From: Arthrobacter gandavensis
GTDB taxonomy: Bacteria > Actinomycetota > Actinomycetes > Actinomycetales > Micrococcaceae
Direction of reading: 5' to 3'
Length of the DNA: 64,000 nucleotides
NCBI RefSeq assembly: GCF_009192735.1
Contig: NZ_VTFU01000002.1
Span: forward strand, 496,001-560,000
Shown here piece after piece: positions 18,737 through 26,087 of this stretch. The position numbers and the translations under genes are program-made. Under the pieces are notes generated by a model. It was given only the letters and a program-made list of their open reading frames with translations. It did no database searches and was not told the origin of the DNA. Position 1 is the first letter of the stretch, and each line of letters begins with the position of its first letter.

Positions 18737-20014
18737 GTGCCGGAAACCGCGCAATTACACATCAAGAACGCCAGTGTCCTGGATATTTCAGCGGGCACTG
18801 TTTCACCAGGGCGCAGTATTCTCATTGAGAATGGGCTAATTACTTGGGTAGGGCCGATCTCCAACATACCCGCCGAGTACTCCTCTCGGGAGTGGGACGT
18901 CGTCGATGCCGCCGGGAAGTATGTGATGCCCGGGCTGATCGACGGCCATGTGCATGTAACGGCTGCCACCGCTGATCTTGGTGAAATGGCCACCTGGTCG
19001 CCCACCTATGTGGCCGCCCATACTGCCCGGAACTTGAGCGCTATGCTGCGCCGCGGTTTCACCACCGTCAGGGACGTGGCCGGCGCCGATTTCGGAGTCG
19101 CCATGGCCGTCGAAGAGGGCCTTTTCGAGGGTCCGCGGGTTGTCTTTGGCGGCAAGGCACTTTCCCAGTCCGGCGGGCATGGGGACATGCGTTCGATGGG
19201 TACGAACACGATTGACCCGCACCAATGCTGCCCTTCCATCGGCATTGTCTGCGACGGCGTGGACGCTGTCCGAAAGGCCGCCAGGGACCAGCTGCGCACG
19301 GGTGCGCACCATATTAAGGTCATGCTGTCCGGAGGAGTGGCTTCACCGACCGACCGGGTGGACTCAACCCAGTTCTCCGAAAGTGAGATCCTTGCCGTCG
19401 TCGAGGAGGCAGAGGCCGCCAACCGTTATGTCTGCGGGCATGCTTATACGGCCAGGGCAGTCAACCGCGGATTGCGGCTGGGCGTTCGCTGCATCGAACA
19501 CGGCAACCTGATTGATGATGAGAGCGTCAGCTTGTTTGTCGCAAACGAGGCGTACCTCGTGCCCACCCTCATCACGTACGAACGCCTCAAGGCCGACGGT
19601 GAGGCGGCGGGCCTCCCCGCTGCAAGCCGGGAGAAGGTGGACACCGTCCTTCACGCCGGACTCGATGCCTTGGACCGCGCCAACAAAGGCGGGGTCAAGA
19701 TCGTCTTCGGCACCGATTTGCTCGGTGCCATGCAGATTCATCAAAGCGAGGAGTTCCGCATCCGCGCCCGGGTACAGACGGCACAGGAAGTACTGCGCTC
19801 GGCCACGATCACTGCGGCCGAGCTGATGGGGTTTGAAGGGAAGCTGGGCGTGGTGACAGCCGGTGCCATCGCCGACCTGCTCATCGTCAACGAGAATCCG
19901 CTTGAAGACGTCACAGTGCTCGCCGATCCGGACTCATCCATTGCAATGGTGATCCAAGCCGGGCGGCCGGTCTCCACCCGGACAGGGCTGGTGCCCGAAC
20001 TGGTTGAGCGGTAG
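18737..20014 (+). CDS. metal-dependent amidohydrolase
   Basis: 425 residues of the amidohydrolase superfamily (imidazolonepropionase/prolidase-like group). Metal ligands: GLIDGHVHV near residue 70, HHIKVMLSGG with a likely carboxylated Lys, VCGHAYTARAV and CIEHGNLID for the two later His, and FGTDLLG for the catalytic Asp. The N-terminal 55 and C-terminal 60 residues form the beta-sandwich. Such enzymes cleave amide bonds, often in acylated amino acids, dipeptides or lactam rings; substrate unknown here. GTG start at 18737. Paired with an RpiR regulator and a symporter, it probably cleaves the compound the symporter imports. Confidence 0.87.
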   Translation: MPETAQLHIKNASVLDISAGTVSPGRSILIENGLITWVGPISNIPAEYSSREWDVVDAAGKYVMPGLIDGHVHVTAATADLGEMATWSPTYVAAHTARNLSAMLRRGFTTVRDVAGADFGVAMAVEEGLFEGPRVVFGGKALSQSGGHGDMRSMGTNTIDPHQCCPSIGIVCDGVDAVRKAARDQLRTGAHHIKVMLSGGVASPTDRVDSTQFSESEILAVVEEAEAANRYVCGHAYTARAVNRGLRLGVRCIEHGNLIDDESVSLFVANEAYLVPTLITYERLKADGEAAGLPAASREKVDTVLHAGLDALDRANKGGVKIVFGTDLLGAMQIHQSEEFRIRARVQTAQEVLRSATITAAELMGFEGKLGVVTAGAIADLLIVNENPLEDVTVLADPDSSIAMVIQAGRPVSTRTGLVPELVER

Positions 20015-20027
20015 GAAGGGCTGGCGG

Positions 20028-21113
20028 TCAGAGACTGCAGTTGATGAGCAGCGGCTCGGGGTGCAGGCGGAGGCCAAACGCATCCTCCACGCCGTCCGCC
20101 ACCGCCCGCGCCACGGCCAGCAGATCCGCGGCGGTGGCATTGCCGCGGTTTGTCACGGCCAGCGTGTGCTTGGTGGACAGCGATGCCCTGCCGCCGGCCA
20201 GCTCCGCACCCTGCCCGGTGGACGGCAGTCCGAAGCCCTTCGGGAATCCCGAGCGGTCAATCAGCCAGGCGGCGCTGAGCTTGACCATGCCGGGCTCGGC
20301 CACCGGATAACGGGGCGCGTCGGGCGGCAAATGCGCAGCCTCTGCCTCGGTCACCACCGGGTTCGTGAAGAAGGATCCGGTGCTGTAGGTGTCGGGATCA
20401 TCGGGGTTGAGCACCATGCCCTTGCCGGCGCGCAGGCGGAGCACTTCGCGGCGCACGTCCTGTGCCGCAGCGCGCTCCCCCACTTCCACGCCCAGGGCCC
20501 GCGCCAGCTCGGCATAACGCACCGGCGCGCTCTCCATGCCCCGGGACAGGAGAAAATCGACGGTGAGCACCACATAGCGCGGGGATCCGTTGACCGTGCT
20601 CCGCTTGAGCAGCGAGTCGCGATAGCCAAACTGCAGATCCCCGTTGGTAAAGGTCACGATGCTGCGGTCCTGCCGGTCCCATGCCCGGACCGACGTGATG
20701 CTGTGCGAGACGTCGGCGCCGTAGGCGCCAACGTTCTGCACCGGAGTCGCACCGGCCAGGCCGGGAATGCCGGAGAGAGCCTCCAACCCGGAGCAGCCGT
20801 CGCGCAGCGTCTGCGCCACGACGTCGTCCCAGGGGTGTCCGGCCTGCGCGCGGACCGTCACGGTGCCATCGGCACCGTCGCTCATCTCCATCCCGTGGGT
20901 GGCGACGTGGACAACCGCGCCGCCGAAGCCGGAATCCGAGATCAGCAGATTCGACCCGCCGCCCACGATCAGCAGCGGTTCGTTTGCCTCATCGGCTGCG
21001 CGGACGGCGCCAATCAGTTCGTCTTCGGTTTCCGCGTTAATGTAGCGGCGTGCCGGGCCGCCGACGCGTGAGGTGGTCAGCGAGGCCAGGGGCACAGAAG
21101 TCAGCGCACTCAC
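20028..21113 (-). CDS. murB: UDP-N-acetylenolpyruvoylglucosamine reductase
   Basis: Second committed step of peptidoglycan precursor synthesis: NADPH-dependent reduction to UDP-N-acetylmuramate with FAD. 361 residues. The FAD-binding part has LTTSRVGGPARRYINAETEDEL and IVGGGSNLLISDSGF; the type I features YGADVSHSI and FGYRDSLLKR are clear, and GSFFTNPVV carries the catalytic Ser. It is the last gene of a leftward operon and its start overlaps the stop of the MaoC-like gene by 4 nt (ATGA). It converges with the amidohydrolase 13 nt away. Confidence 0.94.
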   Translation of the reverse strand: MSALTSVPLASLTTSRVGGPARRYINAETEDELIGAVRAADEANEPLLIVGGGSNLLISDSGFGGAVVHVATHGMEMSDGADGTVTVRAQAGHPWDDVVAQTLRDGCSGLEALSGIPGLAGATPVQNVGAYGADVSHSITSVRAWDRQDRSIVTFTNGDLQFGYRDSLLKRSTVNGSPRYVVLTVDFLLSRGMESAPVRYAELARALGVEVGERAAAQDVRREVLRLRAGKGMVLNPDDPDTYSTGSFFTNPVVTEAEAAHLPPDAPRYPVAEPGMVKLSAAWLIDRSGFPKGFGLPSTGQGAELAGGRASLSTKHTLAVTNRGNATAADLLAVARAVADGVEDAFGLRLHPEPLLINCSL

Positions 21114-21541
21114 CAGATCCGCACAACCGCCTGGGCCTTGACCAGGACCTTCTGGCCGTTGAACTTAACGGTAAGGTCCACGCGGGCGGTGGAATTGTCG
21201 GCGTCGACAGCTCCAATAACACCGGTGACGTCGACGGCGGCGCCCGGCGCGTCCTCAAGGTCCTCCACCACCACGGGACGGGTGAAGCGGGTCTGATAGT
21301 CGATCACGGCACCGGGGTCCCCAATCCAGTCCGTCACCAGCTGAACGGCGGCACCCATGGTGAACATGCCGTGGGCGATCACGCCGGGCAGGTCCACCTC
21401 CCGGGCAAAGCGCTCGTTCCAGTGGATGGGGTTGAAGTCTCCGGACGCTCCGGCGTACCGGACAAGGTCGGCCCGGGAAATCTCGAGTGTTGCCGACCCG
21501 ATTTCCTGCCCGGTGGCAAGCTCGCTCAATGCAATGGACAC
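21110..21541 (-). CDS. MaoC-like (R)-hydratase, HadB-like
   Basis: 143 residues, single hot-dog fold. The hydratase motif is visible: YAGASGDFNPIHWNERFAREVDLPGVIAHGMFTMG, with the Asp/His catalytic pair. Such enzymes hydrate or dehydrate acyl thioesters. With the preceding half-domain gene it forms a pair arranged like mycobacterial hadA-hadB, where the two subunits form one active dimer. This organism group lacks mycolic acids, so the natural substrate is likely an ordinary acyl-CoA or ACP. It overlaps murB by 4 nt; 4 nt separate it from the upstream gene. Confidence 0.87.
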   Translation of the reverse strand: MSIALSELATGQEIGSATLEISRADLVRYAGASGDFNPIHWNERFAREVDLPGVIAHGMFTMGAAVQLVTDWIGDPGAVIDYQTRFTRPVVVEDLEDAPGAAVDVTGVIGAVDADNSTARVDLTVKFNGQKVLVKAQAVVRIW

Positions 21542-21545
21542 GGCG

Positions 21546-21995
21546 TTACTGCCCTTCTCCCCGGACGAGGATGGATGACACGGCGGTGGCGACCTTTTCG
21601 CCCTCCGTGGTGGAGATCTCGGAGCGGGTGGTGAGCAGGGCGCCGTCGCCCATGGCCCGGACGGAATCCACGGTCAGCTCCGCGATGAGTTCGTCTCCGG
21701 CCACGATGGGGCGGTGGTGCGTGAAACGCTGGTCGGCGTGGACCACCCGGGTGAAGTCGATTCCCGCCTCGGGGTCCCCGATCAGCTGGGCGTCGGCACG
21801 CTGGGCCACAATGACGGCAAAGGTGGGCGGAGCCACCAGGTCCGAATATCCCAGGCTCTCGGCGGCGGCAACGTCAAAGTGCGCGTCGTGGGTGGCTTTG
21901 ACCGCGTGTGCGAACTCACGGATTTTTTCGCGGCCCACCTGGTAGGGGGCACTGGCCGGATAGCTGCGTCCCTGTAATTCGGGATTGATGCTCAT
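21546..21995 (-). CDS. MaoC-like N-terminal-type dehydratase subunit, HadA-like
   Basis: 149 residues of the N-terminal MaoC-like fold (PYQVGREKIREFAHAVKATH, DLVAPPTFAVIVAQRAD, VVHADQRFTHHRPIVAGDEL). It lacks the Asp-X4-His catalytic pair seen in its neighbour, as is normal for HadA-type subunits that supply structure and part of the substrate channel. ATG at 21995 has AAGGG upstream and overlaps the stop of the small membrane gene by 4 nt (ATGA). The longer frame to 22568 runs antisense through another gene and is spurious. Confidence 0.87.
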   Translation of the reverse strand: MSINPELQGRSYPASAPYQVGREKIREFAHAVKATHDAHFDVAAAESLGYSDLVAPPTFAVIVAQRADAQLIGDPEAGIDFTRVVHADQRFTHHRPIVAGDELIAELTVDSVRAMGDGALLTTRSEISTTEGEKVATAVSSILVRGEGQ

Positions 21996-22222
21996 TTGTT
22001 TCCCTTCATCCGGCGCCGGGCGTCCCGGGCTCGAACCACCATGCCGGCGAGGTGCAGGCACATGCCCACTGCGATCACCGGGGCGGCAATGTACATCAGC
22101 AGCGGAGCGTCGCTGACGGCTCCGACCACAACCATAAGGACTCCGGCTCCCGAGGTCACCAGTGCAGAGACGACCAGTTTGCGGTACAGGGCGGAACCGG
22201 TCTCCCAGGGAGTGTTTAGCAT
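21992..22222 (-). CDS. small membrane protein, first gene of the hadAB-murB operon
   Basis: 76 residues with two membrane segments (about 17-38 and 42-62) and a basic end VRARDARRRMKGNK. I do not know the family. The start at 22222 is chosen because TATTCT lies exactly 6 nt upstream, the leaderless signature; the longer frame begins 24 nt earlier inside that promoter. Its stop overlaps the HadA-like start, so four genes (this, HadA-like, HadB-like, murB) are coupled. Confidence 0.7.
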   Translation of the reverse strand: MLNTPWETGSALYRKLVVSALVTSGAGVLMVVVGAVSDAPLLMYIAAPVIAVGMCLHLAGMVVRARDARRRMKGNK

Positions 22223-22324
22223 GGTCCCAGAATACAGGGGCGGCACCGCCAGCCGCGAAACGGACCGCGGGAGGCGCCGGGCAGTGCTGAGCGTTACAGG
22301 GCGGCGCCCCGGGCGCCCGGTCAG

Positions 22325-23251
22325 CTAAAAGAGAGCGGTCTGCAGGGCCGGCAGCCGGGTCCGGTACGCGCCGGTCTGCAGCCGCCTGCCCTTGAGCCGG
22401 GCCAGGTTGATAATAAACGGCAGGTCGGAATCCTCCACCCGAACCAGCGCCGCGGCTCCGAGCATGGCCTCGATGACCATTCCGTGCTCCCCGCTGCCCG
22501 GATCCAGCGGATACGGCGCCGCTCCCACGGCGTCGAGCACGGTACCCGCCTGCTCGGGGCGGTCCCATATCTCCTCCGTGATGGTGAAACCTTCGATTGC
22601 GGAAGCGTCCAGCAGGTGCCGCACGCCGGAAGCGTGGCCCGCATTGATGCCGTCCAGAACCTCCGCTTCCAACGGGCGGGCCAGGGCTGCGGTCTTGGTT
22701 TCGGAACGCACCGCCTGGACCAGTCCCGCTTCGGCCGTCACCAGGTCTTCCAGGACCCGGACCACGCGTCCGTCCGCCGCCCGGGCCACATACCGCGCAG
22801 CAACCGCCCCCTGCTCGGTGAGCCGCAGGCGCTTATGCCCGTCAGCTGCCGTCCCCACCTTTGTTGTTCCGTCGGCAAAAGTTGCCACGTACAGCCAGTG
22901 CGCCTGCTCCAGGTACAGCTTCAGCCCCGGGGAAGCGATTCCGGAACGGTGGCTGTTGTGCACCAGCCGCCAATCATCCCGGGAGAAGCAGTGGCCGCAC
23001 TGGTAGCCGCGGTCCGCCGGCGAGTGGCCGGGGCACGGCTCATGGATCCGCGTGTTCCGGTCCTGCACTTTCAGCGATCCGAGGCAAAACTTGAGGGAGC
23101 CGTCCTCGCCGGGCAGCACCCGATAGGCCAGGGCCGTGCCGGCGTCGAGCCGCCGGACCAGCTTCCGGCCGTCCGGAGAGCGCAGCGCCAGGTACGGTCC
23201 GGCGTCGTCCCACGAAACCCCGGTGCACAGGTACCGGCCGTCAGCAGTCAT
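22325..23251 (-). CDS. DUF2797-family protein
   Basis: 308 residues. The pattern ALRSPDGRKLVRRLDAGTAL, the cysteine-rich segment HEPCPGHSPADRGYQCGHCF, and HRSGIASPGLKLYLEQAHWLYVATFADGTTKVGTA match DUF2797. The Cys/His cluster suggests zinc binding; function is unknown. Start ATG 23251 has AGGGAGA at proper spacing; the longer frame to 23317 runs through the terminator of the gene upstream. Confidence 0.8.
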   Translation of the reverse strand: MTADGRYLCTGVSWDDAGPYLALRSPDGRKLVRRLDAGTALAYRVLPGEDGSLKFCLGSLKVQDRNTRIHEPCPGHSPADRGYQCGHCFSRDDWRLVHNSHRSGIASPGLKLYLEQAHWLYVATFADGTTKVGTAADGHKRLRLTEQGAVAARYVARAADGRVVRVLEDLVTAEAGLVQAVRSETKTAALARPLEAEVLDGINAGHASGVRHLLDASAIEGFTITEEIWDRPEQAGTVLDAVGAAPYPLDPGSGEHGMVIEAMLGAAALVRVEDSDLPFIINLARLKGRRLQTGAYRTRLPALQTALF

Positions 23252-23287
23252 CGAAGCGCATCTCCCTGGCAGGTCGGTGGCGGGCAG

Positions 23288-23323
23288 AAAAAATGGGGTG
23301 GGGAATCTCTTCCCCACCCCATT
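23288..23323 (-). terminator. intrinsic terminator of the DJ-1/PfpI gene
   Basis: Perfect 14-bp stem (AATGGGGTGGGGAA / TTCCCCACCCCATT) with a 4-nt loop, followed on the minus strand by a run of T. It lies 33 nt after the end of the gene. Confidence 0.88.
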
Positions 23324-23355
23324 ATCCGGCGCCGTCAGCCGGTTCCGTTGCTGAT

Positions 23356-23922
23356 TTAGGCGTGTTGGCCCTGATGCTCGCCTTCGGCGATTTCCTCCAC
23401 CAGCTTGGCGTTGAAGGCCGGCAGGTCACCGGGGTTGCGGCTGGTGACCAGGCCCTGGTCCACCACCACTTCCTCGTCGCTCCAGTTGGCGCCGGCGTTC
23501 TTCAGGTCGGTGGCCAGCGACGGGTAGGACGTCATGTCCCTCCCCTTCACCACATCGGCCTCGATCAGCAGCCACGGGCCGTGGCAGATGGATGCCACCG
23601 GCTTGTGCGCGGCGAAGAAGCTCCGGGCGAAGTCCTGGGCGGCCTTGTCGACCCGGAGGAAATCGGCGTTCACCACTCCTCCCGGCAGGACCAGCGCATC
23701 GTAGTCATCGGCGTTGGCGTCGGCGACTGCGAGATCAACGGTGAATGTCTCACCCTTGTCGATGCCGTCAAAACCCTGGATGGTGCCGGTGGACAGTGAG
23801 ACCAGTGTTGGCTCGCCGCCGGCGTCCTTTACCGCTTCCCAGGGACTGGTGAGCTCCACCTGCTCCACGCCGTCGGTCAGGAGAAAAGCGACCTTCTTGC
23901 CGGAAATGTCATGTTCAGCCAT
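23356..23922 (-). CDS. DJ-1/PfpI-family protein (type 1 glutamine amidotransferase-like)
   Basis: 188 residues. The nucleophilic Cys is in ASICHGPWLL and the conserved Glu in TDGVEQVEL; the oxyanion region is LVLPGGVVNADFLR. Members include proteases, glyoxalase/deglycase-type repair enzymes and chaperones; this group (PfpI/YhbO-like) is usually linked with stress and protein or nucleotide deglycation. It has its own ribosome binding site (GGAGGCACC) and terminator, so it is probably monocistronic. Confidence 0.9.
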   Translation of the reverse strand: MAEHDISGKKVAFLLTDGVEQVELTSPWEAVKDAGGEPTLVSLSTGTIQGFDGIDKGETFTVDLAVADANADDYDALVLPGGVVNADFLRVDKAAQDFARSFFAAHKPVASICHGPWLLIEADVVKGRDMTSYPSLATDLKNAGANWSDEEVVVDQGLVTSRNPGDLPAFNAKLVEEIAEGEHQGQHA

Positions 23923-24034
23923 GGTGCCTCCGATATTCGCTCGATGCTTGGTGCGGCCGGTTCGGAAAATGCCCCGGACCCTGCCGCGCCCTTTCCCCTA
24001 CCCTAGAAAATCCGGTCGACAATAAGCAAGCTGA

Positions 24035-25438
24035 CTAAAGTGCCGCGGCCGGATCCGAGAGCCCCTCGGCCACCGCTGCGGCGGCGGCAAGCCACGCCCG
24101 CTGGGTTGCCGGGCGCAGTGACCCGAACCGGATCTGTCCCTTGCGCAGAGCGGCGTCGTAGGGAATGGTGACCGTGGCCCGGGCCAGCGGCTGGAAACCC
24201 CGGGCGACCGTCTGGATCTGGGCGTCGGTGCCGTTGCGGTCGGACTGGCTGACGATGACGACGGCGCCGGCCGCAAGCCTGGCATAGGCGCCGCCGCGTT
24301 CCTGCAGCGCCTCCAGCAGCAGCGCGCCTGCCTCGGCATGCTCTTCAACCGTGGTGGTGGCAATTACCAGTTGATCCGTGTGGTGGATCATCCGCAGCCA
24401 GCGCTCCGCGCTTTCATCGTTGCCCGAATCCACCAGGTTGAGCCGGAAGTACTTGGAGGCGACCTCATGCAGGGCATCGAAATCCGCCATCGTGATTTTC
24501 TGCTCCGAAGCCAGCACATCGGGCTTGGACCTCAGGACATCGAATTTGTCCTCCGTCTGATGATGCACAAAGCGGGCCAGCAGCGCGGACTGGGCCGACG
24601 GCGACAGCAGGTTCCCGGTATTGGGCAAGAGGTCCATGACGGTTGCGTCATGCGGCCCCTGCTCGGTGCGCCACCCCAGCGTCCCGCGGGTTTCATTGTT
24701 GTCCCATGCCAGCACCGGACCCCCGCCATTGCGGGCAAACACAGCTGCCAGCATCACAGTGGTGGGCGTTTTGTTGGCACCGCCCTTGCCGTTGACCACC
24801 GAGATGGTCCGGGGGCCGGGCCAATGCTGGCTGACCGCACGGATGTCCCGGCGTTCGGCCAGCTCGGCCTCCGACGGCGATATCCGCAGGCCGATGTTTG
24901 CCAGCAGTCCGCGGAATCCGCGGGTGGCGGGAATGCGGGCCGTTTGGGTGTCCAGGAAAGAGGCGCGCCGCCGGGAGGGCGCCCGCTCACGCAGGTCAGC
25001 CCTGGTGATTGCATGTTCCGCCTGCGCATCAGATGCCGGCACGGCAGCGGCAGCGGCGCCCGGCTGGAAAACCGGCTCCGGCGGCAGTGGAAGAAAATGG
25101 GTTGCGGCTGCGTGATCCTGCTCAGGCGCATGGTCCTGCTCCGCCGTGTATCCCTGCTCAGCTGTGTATCCCTGCTCAGCTGTGAATCCCTGCTCAGCCA
25201 CATAACCCTGCTCAGGGGCATCCAGCCGGTACGGGGAGAAGTCTTCACCGGAGGAACCATTACCGGAGTAGTTCCCGCCGTCAGTGCCGCTGAAAATCCG
25301 ATCGGAGAACGTCATGGTCTCCGCCTCGCCCGTCCCGCCGTGTCCGGCGCTTCGTTCCGCTGTGGTGGCGCGCAGCCCGCGCCGAGTGGGCCAGTTCTCG
25401 GGGTAATCGGGATCGGATTCGGATGTGTGCTCAGTCAT
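24035..25438 (-). CDS. ParA/MinD-like ATPase with hexapeptide repeat region
   Basis: 467 residues. The C-terminal domain (about 205-460) is a deviant-Walker ATPase: TISVVNGKGGANKT (217-224), then LAWDNNETRGTLGW and LNLVDSGNDES. The N-terminal 200 residues are acidic, disordered-looking and contain six tandem hexapeptides EQGYVA / EQGFTA / EQGYTA / EQGYTA / EQDHAP / EQDHAA (76-111). Such ATPases position or segregate cellular cargo; no ParB-like partner is adjacent, so its cargo is unknown. Tyr-rich repeats could be phosphorylated or bind partners; inference only. Confidence 0.83.
   Translation of the reverse strand: MTEHTSESDPDYPENWPTRRGLRATTAERSAGHGGTGEAETMTFSDRIFSGTDGGNYSGNGSSGEDFSPYRLDAPEQGYVAEQGFTAEQGYTAEQGYTAEQDHAPEQDHAAATHFLPLPPEPVFQPGAAAAAVPASDAQAEHAITRADLRERAPSRRRASFLDTQTARIPATRGFRGLLANIGLRISPSEAELAERRDIRAVSQHWPGPRTISVVNGKGGANKTPTTVMLAAVFARNGGGPVLAWDNNETRGTLGWRTEQGPHDATVMDLLPNTGNLLSPSAQSALLARFVHHQTEDKFDVLRSKPDVLASEQKITMADFDALHEVASKYFRLNLVDSGNDESAERWLRMIHHTDQLVIATTTVEEHAEAGALLLEALQERGGAYARLAAGAVVIVSQSDRNGTDAQIQTVARGFQPLARATVTIPYDAALRKGQIRFGSLRPATQRAWLAAAAAVAEGLSDPAAAL
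25106..25213 (-). repeat. 18-bp tandem repeat in the ParA-like gene
   Basis: Six consecutive 18-nt units, encoding the hexapeptides of residues 76-111. The central four are most alike and the outer units have diverged. In-frame units would allow copy-number change without frameshift. Confidence 0.85.
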
Positions 25439-25625
25439 GGGTCTGCGTCTTTCGTTCCATAAGGGGCGATTGATCTGGACGTTTGATTTTCGGATGGTAC
25501 TTCGCCGCCTGCTTCGGGCACCCGCGTAGCGATCGTCACTGCTTACCCGGCCCCCGCCGGTCTTCCGCTTTCCACTGGCTCCCCCGGCCGGCTGCGGTAT
25601 GGACGCCGCCGCCTTCCGGATACAG

Positions 25626-25657
25626 AAAAACCCCCGGAATCTTAGCGATTCCGGGGG
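25626..25657 (-). terminator. terminator of the tRNA-Met gene
   Basis: Perfect 11-bp stem (CCCCCGGAATC / GATTCCGGGGG) with a 5-nt loop and, on the minus strand, a T5 run. It lies 8 nt beyond the tRNA 3' end. Confidence 0.87.
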
Positions 25658-25665
25658 TCCGGCTG

Positions 25666-25739
25666 TAGCGGTGGGGAGGCTCGATCTCCCGACCTCACGA
25701 TTATGAGTCGTGCGCTCTAACCAACTGAGCTACACCGCC
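25666..25739 (-). tRNA. tRNA-Met (anticodon CAT), probably elongator
   Basis: 74 nt folding as a standard cloverleaf: D arm GCTC..GAGC, anticodon stem CACGA/TCGTG with loop CTCATAA, T arm GGGAG/CTCCC. The first pair of the acceptor stem is G-U. CAT could be elongator Met, initiator or Ile2 (lysidine-modified); the overall sequence resembles elongator Met. CCA is not encoded. Confidence 0.85.
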
Positions 25740-25817
25740 AAGAATGAGTGAAGCCCGCGTCCCTAAATTGGCCTCTGCAAAACAAACAGCCTTAGCAACA
25801 CGGGCCCTCCCATTGAG

Positions 25818-25889
25818 AGCCCCGACCGGGAATCGATCCCGGGACCTCCATCTTACCAAGATGGCGCTCTACCACTGAGCTATCGGGGC
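25818..25889 (-). tRNA. tRNA-Thr (anticodon GGT)
   Basis: 72 nt cloverleaf: acceptor GCCCCGA/TCGGGGC, D arm GCTC..GAGC, anticodon stem CCATC/GATGG with loop TTGGTAA, T arm CCGGG/CCCGG. Discriminator T; CCA not encoded. It lies upstream of tRNA-Met on the same strand, 78 nt away. The gap from 25890 to the kinase gene at 26088 holds promoters only, as far as I can see. Confidence 0.93.
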
Positions 25890-26087
25890 AACGAGTAAAT
25901 ACTCTACCAGCACTTTTGGAGAACGTGAAATCGTCCAAAAACCGCGCCAATAAAGTGATCCAGGCCACTTGGAAGGGAGTGTTTACCGGCCGTTCCGAAA
26001 CCCTCCCCGGAGCGCCCGCCCCAGGCCAAAGCGGTAAGAGCCCCACTCAATTGTCAGTATGCTTAGGATACGAGAAAGCAGGCATAG

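Noticed and set aside
20004-21071. 355-codon ORF antisense to murB
   Set aside because: No motif; murB is unambiguous.
20028-21995. Mycolic-acid FAS-II interpretation of the MaoC pair
   Set aside because: No other mycolate gene in the window and the carotenoid, GlnR and gene-order picture suggest an Arthrobacter-type host; kept as HadAB-like only.
21546-22568. Long N-terminal extension of the HadA-like gene
   Set aside because: The extension runs through the small membrane gene in another frame and has no conserved sequence; the ATG at 21995 has a ribosome binding site.
25106-25213. Regular repeats considered as a CRISPR-like array
   Set aside because: 18-bp units without spacers, in frame inside a coding gene; ordinary coding tandem repeat.
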